Assembly (NCBI GenBank): GCA_964400165.1
Contig: CAYNSX010000056.1
Span: 1-9,381 of the forward strand
Origin: CAYNSX01 sp964400165
GTDB taxonomy: Bacteria > Armatimonadota > Hebobacteria > CAYNSX01
Length of the DNA: 9,381 nucleotides
Direction of reading: 5' to 3'
Shown here: piece after piece, positions 1 to 6,141 of the stretch
How the letters are laid out: every line of letters starts with the position of its first letter
How positions within the stretch are numbered: position 1 is the first letter of the stretch
Position numbers and translations under genes: made by a program
The notes under the pieces: generated by a model
Database searches by the model: none
Told to the model about the DNA's origin: nothing
What the model saw: the letters and a program-made list of their open reading frames with translations, nothing else

Positions 1-499
1 GCTGGTCGGTGAGCAGCGGCGGCGTGCGCTCCAGCACCTTCATCGTGGGATCGGCGTACAGGAATGTCCGGTAGGCGGCGTCCGCCTGCTTGTTGTCCTG
101 CCGCCCGAAAAGCTGCACTTCACCGATGCGGAACCAGGCCTCGGCGCCAAACGGCCCCGCGGTCGCCAGCTTGTAAGCGTCCACCGCCGCCTCGGGGAAC
201 CCCAGGCGCTCCTTCCCCAGTCCGACAGCGAAAGTGTGCTTCGCGGCGTCGGCCTTGTTGCCGGCTGCTGTTGCGGCGTCCGCCTCGGCCTGCCGGGCCG
301 CCACCCAGTCCTTCAGTTCTCCTTCGCCGGTGATTTGCTCCAGGCCGCGGGTTTGCGCATCGCCGACGATGAGCGCACGCAAGTCCGCCAGCCCTTCGTC
401 GGTCAGCTTTGGCGCGCCTCCGCCGCAGCCGCTCAACATCAGTGTGGATGCCACCAGTGTCGCGATGAGCATCGGGCGGCCCAACGCCGGGCGGCTCAC
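1..499 (-). other. Lipoprotein signal plus TPR-like domain, possible separate gene start at GTG 499
   Basis: This is the distal part of the YidD reading frame, listed separately because it may be its own gene. A GTG at 497-499 (residue 71 of the long frame) would give MSRPALGRPMLIATLV, then ASTLMLSGC. That has a basic n-region, a hydrophobic core and a perfect lipobox with Cys 95 of the long frame, as expected for a signal-peptidase II lipoprotein. An ATG at 472 is also in frame but leaves no basic n-region. After the cysteine come a GGG spacer, a charged helical stretch, and two helix-turn-helix units resembling tetratricopeptide repeats (about residues 155-185 and 187-217). The locus usually continues into yidC, so this may be the N-terminal extension of a lipoprotein-type YidC or a separate TPR lipoprotein. 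The part that would decide lies outside the window. Confidence 0.55.
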
Positions 500-709
500 C
501 GGCACCAGGTCCAGGCCGCCGGGATGCCACGGGTGGCAGCGCAGCAGCCGGCGCAGCGCCAGCCACAGGCCGGGCAAGGCGCCGTGCCGCTCCACTGCTT
601 GCGCCGCATAGGCGGAGCAAGTCGGGTGGAACCGGCAGCGGGGCGCCATTCGGGGAGAAACCAGCAATCGATAGCCGCGGAGCGCGGCTAGAGTGAGGTG
701 CGTCAGCAA
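1..709 (-). CDS. yidD: YidD membrane-insertion factor, open in frame into a lipoprotein/TPR segment (3' partial)
   Basis: The reading frame runs 236 codons from a TTG at 709 to the window edge with no stop. Residues 1-70 are a complete YidD (DUF37) domain: an N-terminal amphipathic helix, then RCRFHPTCSAYA (24-35), and RCHPWHPGG (57-65) near the usual C-terminus. YidD is a small membrane-associated protein that helps YidC insert membrane proteins. The family is normally 70-85 residues and stops just after HPGG-D-x-VP. Here the frame goes on to a lipobox LSGC (92-95) and a TPR-like helical region (about 155-217). TTG is chosen because it places the domain start correctly and lies 16 nt after the rnpA stop; no ATG or GTG is available in frame there. 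Its Shine-Dalgarno is weak. It is third in the rpmH-rnpA operon. Whether this is a true fusion or two genes joined by an indel is open. Confidence 0.8.
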   Translation of the reverse strand, partial: MLTHLTLAALRGYRLLVSPRMAPRCRFHPTCSAYAAQAVERHGALPGLWLALRRLLRCHPWHPGGLDLVPVSRPALGRPMLIATLVASTLMLSGCGGGAPKLTDEGLADLRALIVGDAQTRGLEQITGEGELKDWVAARQAEADAATAAGNKADAAKHTFAVGLGKERLGFPEAAVDAYKLATAGPFGAEAWFRIGEVQLFGRQDNKQADAAYRTFLYADPTMKVLERTPPLLTDQ

Positions 710-725
710 CTCGCCATCCCGCCCA

Positions 726-1064
726 TCACGCCGACAATACCTGTGCCTTCCTGACTAACTCTTCACACGCGCGCCGCAGCGCGGCGAACTGCGCGGTCCC
801 GGCCGCGGGCTGCAAGATCGCGACGACCGTCCACGGCGCCGTCACCGGCGCCAGCAGCGTCCGCAACGCTTCGCGCACCCGCCGCCGCGCCCGATTCCGC
901 ACCACCGACTCGCCAACCGCCTTGCTCGCGACGATGCCGATCTGCGGGCGCCCGCGGGCATCCGGTGGCGGTGGCACACAGCGCAAGGCCAGCAGCGGAT
1001 GCGCCACCCGGGTTCCCCGCGCCAAAACCGTCGGATAATGGATCCGCCGCCGGGAGGGGCTCAC
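726..1064 (-). CDS. rnpA: Ribonuclease P protein component
   Basis: The 112-residue product is the protein subunit of RNase P. It binds the catalytic RNA and the 5' leader of precursor tRNAs during 5'-end maturation. The family signature is clear: SKAVGESVVRNRARRRVREALR spans residues 47-68 and contains the RNR motif (56-58) followed by the arginine-rich helix. Upstream, GTRVAHPLLAL (17-27) matches the conserved strand that precedes the central sheet. The start is GTG at 1062-1064, 14 nt after the rpmH stop; the frame is also open upstream, but a start further upstream would run into rpmH. A proline-rich loop (31-34) replaces the usual short turn. Length is typical (105-125). It is the second gene of the rpmH operon and ends 16 nt before yidD. 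No strong Shine-Dalgarno is visible, so translation may be coupled to rpmH. Confidence 0.93.
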   Translation of the reverse strand: MSPSRRRIHYPTVLARGTRVAHPLLALRCVPPPPDARGRPQIGIVASKAVGESVVRNRARRRVREALRTLLAPVTAPWTVVAILQPAAGTAQFAALRRACEELVRKAQVLSA

Positions 1065-1078
1065 CCGTGTGCGCCGCG

Positions 1079-1216
1079 TCAGACCGTCAGGCGCTTGCGT
1101 CCCTTCGCCCGGCGCCGTTTGAGCACAATGCGGCCGCCGGGCGTGCTCATCCGGGAGCGAAACCCGTGAACGCGCTTGCGTTGCAGATTGCGTGGTCGAT
1201 AGGTTCGTTTCGGCAT
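1079..1216 (-). CDS. rpmH: 50S ribosomal protein L34
   Basis: The 45-residue, very basic protein begins MPKRTYRPRNLQRKRVHGFR and ends KGRKRLTV, with the family-defining HGFRSRM-TPGGR core at 17-29. L34 binds 23S rRNA near the tunnel of the large subunit. The length is the normal 44-46 residues. The ATG at 1214-1216 is fixed by the universal MPKRT start. A longer frame to about 1540 is only non-coding DNA that happens to be open. There is no good Shine-Dalgarno, and the predicted promoter leaves a very short leader of roughly 15 nt. It heads the minus-strand operon rpmH-rnpA-yidD and diverges from dnaA across the putative origin, the classical bacterial arrangement. Confidence 0.97.
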   Translation of the reverse strand: MPKRTYRPRNLQRKRVHGFRSRMSTPGGRIVLKRRRAKGRKRLTV

Positions 1217-1237
1217 CGGCGGACAGGTGTCCGACAC

Positions 1238-1246
1238 ATTATAACA
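1238..1246 (-). promoter_or_regulatory. Extended -10 promoter for rpmH operon
   Basis: On the minus strand this reads TGTTATAAT, a perfect TATAAT with an upstream TGN extension. It is 21 nt before the rpmH ATG, so transcription would start about 15 nt before the gene. There is no recognisable -35 hexamer at 16-18 nt spacing, as is common for extended -10 promoters. A direct repeat AAGTCAG (1246-1252 and 1255-1261 on the plus strand) lies just upstream and could be an operator or chance. Confidence 0.7.
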
Positions 1247-1323
1247 AGTCAGTGAAGTCAGCGCGGGCGGGGAGGAGCCCGGCGCTTGATTGCTTTGCGG
1301 CCTGGCAACACGCAAATTGAATG

Positions 1324-1355
1324 ATTTCCACAGTTGTGGAGACTCCTGTGGACAG
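1324..1355. promoter_or_regulatory. Cluster of three DnaA-box-like sites
   Basis: ATTTCCACA (1324-1332, plus), TGTGGAGAC (1335-1343, box on minus) and TGTGGACAG (1347-1355, box on minus) each match TTATCCACA or its complement at 7 of 9 positions. The last two start 12 bp apart. The core TCCACA/TGTGGA is intact in all three. The close clustering just upstream of dnaA favours DnaA binding, either for origin firing or for dnaA autoregulation. Confidence 0.5.
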
Positions 1356-1716
1356 CCGACGCGAGCGCCTTTGGCGCGCCGTTCCGCCGTTTTCGCCGCA
1401 TGCCCCGCACGCGCGCTGCCTGCGCGATGCACAGCAGTCCTGCGCGCGTGGTGCTCTGCAACGGTGCGCGGCGCTTTCCACACTTGGCGCGCCGCGCGCG
1501 CGCGGCGCGTGTAGGAGACTCGCGTCCGGCCTGGAATCACGAGTCACGCCCTAGGGAGGGGGCGCCACCTACGCGGGGTGGTCGAGGCAGCGGGGCTGAT
1601 GCGCGGCGCGTCATCATGATTCGTCATTGCTCTGGTTGGAGCAGGCGCCATCGGCACCGGGCAGTCCGTGGGGGACCGTGCGTCCGCGGGCCGCAGTTTG
1701 ATCGTGGAGAGATGGC

Positions 1717-3081
1717 ATGGCGGAAGCCCAACCTGCAGCTGAAGTCGAGGTCTGGAACCAGATTCTCGATCAACTACAACCGAAGGTCAGCCGGCCGCTC
1801 TTCGACGCCTGGCTGAAACAGATCCGTCCGATTGCGGTGCAGACCGACCGCGTGCAATTGGGGGTGCCGAGCGACTTCGCCAAATCGTGGCTCGAGCGCC
1901 GCGCCGGCAAATTGATTCAGGGCACCGCGCGCCAAGTGCTCGGCCGACCCGTGGAAATCGAATTTTTGGTCAGCGCGTCGTCGGGCAGCGCGGGCAGCGC
2001 GCCCTCCCTCTCACCGGGGACCATCCCCGGCGACCTTGACACGCTGCACTCGACGCCGCTCAACGAGCGGCACTCGTTCGAGACCTTCGTCGTCGGCAAG
2101 AGCAACCAGTTTGCGCACGCTGCCGCCGTCTCGGTGGCTCGCAACCCGGGGACGATGTACAACCCGCTCTTCATCTACGGCGGCGTCGGGCTGGGCAAGA
2201 CACACTTGATGCAGGCCATCGGCCACTACCTGCTCAAACAGCGCACCACGCCGCTGCGCGTCGCCTATGTCTCGGGCGACACCTTCACCTACCATGTGGT
2301 CTCCTCCATCCGCGAGGACAAGTTTGCCGCCTTCCGCCGCCAGTATCGCAATGTCGATGTCTGGCTGGTGGACGACATTCAGTTCATCGCCGCCCGGGAG
2401 CGCACCGAGGAAGAATTCTTCCAGACCTTCAACGCCCTGCACGAGACGAACAAGCAGATCATCATTTCGAGCGACCACCCGCCGCGCGAATTGCAGATCC
2501 TCAACCCGCGGCTGCGCTCGCGCTTCGAATGGGGCCTGATCGCCGACATCAAGCCGCCCGATGTCGAGACCCGCATCGCCATCCTGGAACGGATGGCGCA
2601 ACGCGAGAATGTCAAAATCGACCCGGAGATCGTCCGCTACATCGCGCAGACGGTCGTCAATAACATCCGCGTCCTCGAGGGGGCGTTGCGCAAGGTCATC
2701 TTCGCCGCCTCGCTGATCAAAGCGCCGCTGACGCTCGATTTTGCGATGGAGCAGTTGCGCGATCACTCGCTCGGCTACGCCCAGCGGCCGATCAGCATCC
2801 GCCGCATTCAGGACGCCGTCTCGACCCATTTCCACATCTCGCTCGAGGACCTCGTCTCGCCCCGGCGCACCCGGGAACTGGTGATGGCCCGCCAGATTGC
2901 GATGTTCCTGGCCCGCGAGCATGTCAAGGCGTCGTTCCCCGAAATCGCCAAGAAGTTTGGCGGACGCGACCACTCGACGGTCATCCACGCCTGCACCAAA
3001 ATTCGGAACGCCATCGAGGACAGCGCCGAGCTGCGCGCCACCGTCGAAGAGCTGGGACGGCAGGTGCTGGCGTATGCGTAA
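1717..3081 (+). CDS. dnaA: Chromosomal replication initiator protein DnaA
   Basis: This 454-residue AAA+ ATPase binds DnaA boxes, melts the origin and recruits the helicase. Domain I (about 8-80) is present, with the typical FDAWLKQI helix. Domain II is a short Ser/Gly/Pro-rich linker (about 86-110). Domain III has Walker A GGVGLGKTH (155-163, Lys161), Walker B VWLVDDIQF (215-223, Asp219/Asp220), and the box VII stretch NPRLRSRFEWG (263-273) that carries the arginine finger (R265 or R269 by comparison with R281 and R285 of E. coli). Domain IV ends with the DNA-binding signature FGGRDHSTVIHA (414-425). Every key residue expected in the family is there and the length is normal. The ATG at 1717 follows GTGGAGAG at a spacing of 5 nt; an ATG at 1712 is out of frame. 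It begins the dnaA-dnaN-recF-dciA cluster. Confidence 0.98.
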   Translation: MAEAQPAAEVEVWNQILDQLQPKVSRPLFDAWLKQIRPIAVQTDRVQLGVPSDFAKSWLERRAGKLIQGTARQVLGRPVEIEFLVSASSGSAGSAPSLSPGTIPGDLDTLHSTPLNERHSFETFVVGKSNQFAHAAAVSVARNPGTMYNPLFIYGGVGLGKTHLMQAIGHYLLKQRTTPLRVAYVSGDTFTYHVVSSIREDKFAAFRRQYRNVDVWLVDDIQFIAARERTEEEFFQTFNALHETNKQIIISSDHPPRELQILNPRLRSRFEWGLIADIKPPDVETRIAILERMAQRENVKIDPEIVRYIAQTVVNNIRVLEGALRKVIFAASLIKAPLTLDFAMEQLRDHSLGYAQRPISIRRIQDAVSTHFHISLEDLVSPRRTRELVMARQIAMFLAREHVKASFPEIAKKFGGRDHSTVIHACTKIRNAIEDSAELRATVEELGRQVLAYA

Positions 3082-3093
3082 GGGGCTGTTGAC

Positions 3094-3155
3094 GGCGCGT
3101 GGACAGCGTGCGCGGCTGGCGCATCTCTGCGCTGGCCACACCCTCTCCACGCGCC
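3094..3155. repeat. Inverted repeat after dnaA with DnaA-box-like halves
   Basis: GGCGCGTGGA (3094-3103) is perfectly complementary to TCCACGCGCC (3146-3155). Inside, GCGCA/TGCGC closes a small TCTC loop. The right arm is not followed by a T tract, so a simple intrinsic terminator is unlikely. Both arms contain a GTGGA/TCCAC core like that of DnaA boxes, so it may be an origin element instead. It begins 13 nt after the dnaA stop. Confidence 0.5.
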
Positions 3156-3206
3156 GCCCACATGCGCGCGCGGTGCTTCGCTCCGCATCGCGCAAGGCAA
3201 TCCCCT

Positions 3207-3267
3207 GTTCCCACACCCCTTATTATCATCAGAGTCTCTTCAATCTAGTGAAGAGTCTTACTGATAA
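3207..3267. other. AT-rich inverted repeat, candidate DNA unwinding element
   Basis: This is the only markedly AT-rich patch between dnaA and dnaN. It opens with GTTCCCACA (3207-3215, weak DnaA box, 6 of 9), then CCCC, then TTATTATCATC (3220-3230). This resembles the box / GC-spacer / DnaA-trio order described for Bacillus origins, but only the first two triplets fit well. Next come nested inverted arms: TTATCA/TGATAA (3223-3228 and 3262-3267) and CTCTTCA/TGAAGAG (3236-3242 and 3249-3255). The heptamer AGAGTCT also occurs twice directly (3231-3237 and 3253-3259). It could be an unwinding element, a regulator site for dnaN, or both. Confidence 0.4.
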
Positions 3268-3309
3268 CCGCTGTGAGTCCGGCAATCGCCGCTGGGAGGC
3301 CGCACCCGC

Positions 3310-4416
3310 ATGAAACTGGAATGCCCGACCAAGGTCTTGCACGAAGCGCTCAACACCGTCGGCCGGATGGTGACCGGCCGCAGCACCCTGCAAATCTTGA
3401 GCAATGTGCTCATCGAAGCCAAGCCGGACGGCCTGCGACTCTCGGCGACCGATCTCGAAGTGGCGATGGAGTGCACGCTGGCAATCCCACCGTCCGAGGC
3501 CGGGTCGGTGACGGTGCCGGCGCGGACCTTGAGCGATGTCGTCGGCAGTCTGCCCGCCGAATCGCTCACCATCGAGACCGTGAATGGCCATCTACGCATG
3601 GCGTCGGGCAGCTCGGAATACTTGCTGAACAGTCTGCCCGCAGACGAATTCCCCGGCCTGCCGCAAGTGACGCCGATTGCAGAGTTGCAATTGAGCCAGG
3701 GCGCTTTGAGGCGGGCAATTCGCAAGACGGTGTTCGCCACCTCCGACGACGAGACGCGCGCCATCCTGACCGGCGCGCTGCTCTTGAGCGACGGCAAGTC
3801 GCTGAAACTGGTCGGCACCGACACGCACCGCCTGGCGGTGAAGGGCATCGCGCTTGAGGACACCAAGGCGGCGAAGAAATTTGAGGTGATCGTGCCCTCG
3901 CGGGCGCTGCGGGAATTGAGCCGGGTCCTGGCGGACGATGACGACGCCACCGTCATGGTGCGCGTCGGCGAGGCGCAGGTGATGTTCTCCTTCGCCGGGC
4001 TGGTGCTGGTCTCGCGGCTGATTGACGGGCAGTTCCCGAGTTATGAGCGCGTCATCCCCAAGCATGCCGAGAACGGCCTGACGCTCAACCGTGAGGCGTT
4101 CATCACCGCCCTGAAGCGGGCGGCGCTGGTGGCGCGCCCCGAAGCGAACCGCGTCGTCTTCCATGTCGCCGACACGACGCTCTCGATGTCGGCGGAGAGC
4201 GCGGAACTCGGCCAGGGCCACGAAGAGATGACTGCCGAAGTCGAAGGCGAGCCGACCGACATCGCCTTCAACGCCAAGTATTTGATTGACGGGCTGGACG
4301 CCATCGACGGCGAGACGGTGCGCCTCGGCCTGACCGGCCAATTGAGCCCGGCGGTGTTGAGCAGCCCGACCGAGCCCGACTATCAGTATGTGGTGATGCC
4401 GATGCAGCTGGCGTAG
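3310..4416 (+). CDS. dnaN: DNA polymerase III beta subunit (sliding clamp)
   Basis: The 368-residue product is the ring-shaped processivity clamp that tethers DNA polymerase III and many repair proteins to DNA. It shows the three repeated clamp folds (about 1-120, 128-245 and 246-368). Recognisable family segments are RSTLQILSNVLIEA near the start, the VGTDTHRLAV motif in the middle domain, the LIDGQFPSYERVIP stretch in the second half, and the C-terminal YQYVVMPMQLA, which contributes to the partner-binding pocket. Length matches the usual 365-380. The ATG at 3310 is preceded by GGGAGG (3294-3299) with 10 nt spacing and by the canonical MKLECPTKVLHEAL start. It is separated from dnaA by 228 nt that probably belong to the origin. 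A small CGCCTC/GAGGCG hairpin (4417-4450) lies between it and recF. Confidence 0.97.
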   Translation: MKLECPTKVLHEALNTVGRMVTGRSTLQILSNVLIEAKPDGLRLSATDLEVAMECTLAIPPSEAGSVTVPARTLSDVVGSLPAESLTIETVNGHLRMASGSSEYLLNSLPADEFPGLPQVTPIAELQLSQGALRRAIRKTVFATSDDETRAILTGALLLSDGKSLKLVGTDTHRLAVKGIALEDTKAAKKFEVIVPSRALRELSRVLADDDDATVMVRVGEAQVMFSFAGLVLVSRLIDGQFPSYERVIPKHAENGLTLNREAFITALKRAALVARPEANRVVFHVADTTLSMSAESAELGQGHEEMTAEVEGEPTDIAFNAKYLIDGLDAIDGETVRLGLTGQLSPAVLSSPTEPDYQYVVMPMQLA

Positions 4417-4471
4417 CGCCTCGCGCGCACGCCACGCTCGCTCGGAGGCGGACGGACGGCGGGAACGGACG

Positions 4472-5599
4472 ATGCAGGTGACCTCATTGGCCCTGCGCGA
4501 TTTTCGGAATTATGCGCAGGCACGGCTGGTGTGTCCGGCCGGCGTCACGCTCCTGCTCGGCGAGAACGCCCAGGGCAAGTCCAACCTGATCGAGGCGCTG
4601 CGGCTGCTGTCGACGGGCCGCTCGCTGCGCGCGGCCAGTGACGCCGAATTGATCCGCACCGATGCCGAGAGCGCGTTCCTGTCGTCGGAGTGGCTGACCG
4701 GCGACGGGCGGACGGTGGAAGTGGAACTCGGCATCGCCGCCCGCGAGCGGCGCTATCGCGTAAACGGCGTCGTCAAAGCGCGTATGGCCGACTGGGTAGG
4801 GCGCGTCTTCACCGTGCTGTTTTCGGGCGACGACCTCCGCATCATCCAAGACCCGCCGGGCGCGCGGCGCGACTTCCTCGACACCGAACTGACCGCGTTG
4901 AGCCGCAGCTATGCAGTCAACCAGCACCACTATCGCCGCGCCGTCGAGCAGCGCAACCGGCTGCTGCGCAGCGCCCGCGCCGGCTTCGGCGCCGAAGACT
5001 TGAGCGCCTGGGACGAGCAGGTGGCGCAGTACGGCGGCCCGCTGATGCACGCCCGGAGTGAGTTCGTGCAGCGCCTCAATGCCGCCGCGCCGAACCAATT
5101 CGAGCGGTTGACGGGCGCGCCGCTGCGGCTGCTGATCGAGTATGCGCCCGCGCTCGGTGATGATCCGCTGCCCGGCACTGCGGCGGGGGTGACGGACCGC
5201 CTGCGGGCGCTGCTGCCCGAAGTGCTGCCCGATCAGATTGCCCGCGCCGCGACGCTCGCCGGCCCGCACCGCGACGACCTGCGCTTCCTGCTCGACGGGC
5301 GCGACCTGCGCGCCTTCGGCTCCCGCGGCGAGCAGCGGGCGGCGCTGGTGGCGCTGCGCGTCAATCTGGCCGCCGTCGTCGCCGGCGTCGCCGGCGAGAC
5401 GCCGGTGCTGTTGCTCGATGATGTGTTTTCCGAACTCGATGCCGACCGCCGCGAGGCGCTCGGCCTCGCGTTGCAGGACGCGGAGCAGGTCATCGTCACT
5501 GCCACCGATGAGGCGACCGTCCCCGCCGCGCTGCTCGGCGCCGCGGCGCGGGTGCGGGTGCGCGGCGGCATGCTGGAACCGCTGGGGGCGGCGGTATGA
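4472..5599 (+). CDS. recF: DNA replication and repair protein RecF
   Basis: This 375-residue ABC-type ATPase of the SMC/Rad50-like group works with RecO and RecR to load RecA at single-strand gaps. Walker A is GENAQGKSN (30-38, Lys36). The lid/arm region contains LFSGDDLRIIQDPPGARRDFLD, in two adjacent conserved blocks. The ABC signature is SRGEQR (284-289), and Walker B is VLLLDDVFSELD (312-323, Asp316). The C-terminus VTATDEATVP corresponds to the conserved switch-histidine region, where many members have TTT or TH; here no histidine is evident. Start and length are typical. The Shine-Dalgarno is weak. The gene lies 55 nt after dnaN, and its TGA overlaps the next ATG by 4 nt (ATGA), so translation of dciA is likely coupled to it. 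Confidence 0.96.
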   Translation: MQVTSLALRDFRNYAQARLVCPAGVTLLLGENAQGKSNLIEALRLLSTGRSLRAASDAELIRTDAESAFLSSEWLTGDGRTVEVELGIAARERRYRVNGVVKARMADWVGRVFTVLFSGDDLRIIQDPPGARRDFLDTELTALSRSYAVNQHHYRRAVEQRNRLLRSARAGFGAEDLSAWDEQVAQYGGPLMHARSEFVQRLNAAAPNQFERLTGAPLRLLIEYAPALGDDPLPGTAAGVTDRLRALLPEVLPDQIARAATLAGPHRDDLRFLLDGRDLRAFGSRGEQRAALVALRVNLAAVVAGVAGETPVLLLDDVFSELDADRREALGLALQDAEQVIVTATDEATVPAALLGAAARVRVRGGMLEPLGAAV

Positions 5600-6141
5600 C
5601 CGTCCGCCTTGGCGCCGCCATCCGCTCGCTGCTCAAGAAGCGCGGCCTGGGCAAGCAGATCGAGGCGCACCGGGCGCTGGCGGTGTGGGCGGAGGTGGTG
5701 GGGCCCGAGATGGCGGCGCGGGCGCAGCCGACGCGCGTCCATGAGGGCGTCCTCTATGTCTCCGCCCGCGACCCGGCCTGGGCGCAGACATTCGACCTGA
5801 TGCGCGTCGAACTCCTCGAGCGCCTCAATGCCCGCCTGGGCGGGCGCATCATCACTGAACTACGCTTCAGCAGCGTGAGCGACCGCGCGCACCGCGGCCC
5901 CGCTGTGGGGGCCGTTCCTGCCTCCCTGCCTCCCCGCCTTCCTGATTCCCTTCCCCGCGATGTCGCCGCCGCCGACCGCTTGAGCGCCGCCGTGGCCGAC
6001 CCGGCGCTGCGCGACGCGATGCGCCGGGCGCTCGAGACGCTGCTGCGCGTCCGCCGGGCGCGCGAACAGCGCGGCTACGCCAAGTGCCAACGCTGCGGAA
6101 TGGTGCATGAGGCCAGAACCGCCTGCCCGAAGGATTTGTGA
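5596..6141 (+). CDS. dciA: DciA-type DUF721 protein, helicase-loading factor, with Cys-rich tail
   Basis: The 181-residue protein has an N-terminal DUF721 domain (about 1-95): LLKKRGLGKQIEAHRALAVW, then VVGPEMAARAQPTRVHEG, VLYVSARDPAWAQTF and LLERLN. DciA is the widespread bacterial partner that loads the DnaB replicative helicase where DnaC/DnaI are absent. After a Pro/Ala-rich linker (about 98-125) comes a helical region. The last 22 residues then carry C164-x2-C167-G, H171 and C177-P, a likely small zinc-binding knob with CCHC ligands. Tails of this type occur in some DUF721 proteins, but their role is not established. The gene overlaps recF by ATGA. Part of the linker is encoded by a sequence nearly identical to the downstream repeat (5927-5949 versus 6281-6303), suggesting a repeat-derived insertion. 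Confidence 0.85.
   Translation: MTVRLGAAIRSLLKKRGLGKQIEAHRALAVWAEVVGPEMAARAQPTRVHEGVLYVSARDPAWAQTFDLMRVELLERLNARLGGRIITELRFSSVSDRAHRGPAVGAVPASLPPRLPDSLPRDVAAADRLSAAVADPALRDAMRRALETLLRVRRAREQRGYAKCQRCGMVHEARTACPKDL
5927..5949 (+). repeat. In-frame copy of the downstream repeat arm within dciA
   Basis: These 23 nt match 6281-6303 at 21 of 23 positions, differing only at the 14th (T versus C) and 19th (A versus G). They encode part of the linker ASLPPRLPDSLP of DciA. The copy outside the gene belongs to the right arm of the inverted-repeat element after the dciA stop. The same orientation, about 350 nt apart, suggests a shared dispersed repeat family and not one long hairpin. The C/T-rich composition makes some similarity expected, so the relationship is likely but not proven. 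Confidence 0.55.

Larger units (their letters stand above)
1217..1716. other. rpmH-dnaA intergenic region, candidate replication origin part 1
   Basis: This 500-nt stretch has no supportable gene, although several GC-driven open frames cross it. It holds the rpmH promoter and three DnaA-box-like sites between 1324 and 1355. A fourth, CTTTCCACA, is at 1474-1482. An 11-bp direct repeat TTGGCGCGCCG occurs at 1371-1381 and 1484-1494. The part around 1285-1350 is the least GC-rich, whereas 1440-1515 is extremely GCGC-rich. No clear dnaA promoter was found. Position between rpmH and dnaA is the standard origin location in many bacteria. The boxes are degenerate (7 of 9 to TTATCCACA), so the call rests mainly on context. 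Confidence 0.55.

Noticed and set aside
1217..1540. N-terminal extension of rpmH and other open frames in the rpmH-dnaA gap
   Set aside because: L34 starts at the conserved MPKRT. The extension crosses the extended -10 promoter and origin-like sites.
2011..3216. 401-residue open frame antisense to dnaA
   Set aside because: It lies opposite a certain dnaA. Its composition is what GC-rich codon bias on the other strand produces, and it has no recognisable domain.
3592..5269. Long antisense frames opposite dnaN (249 residues) and recF (261 residues)
   Set aside because: Shadows of GC-rich coding sequence; no domain, no plausible initiation site.
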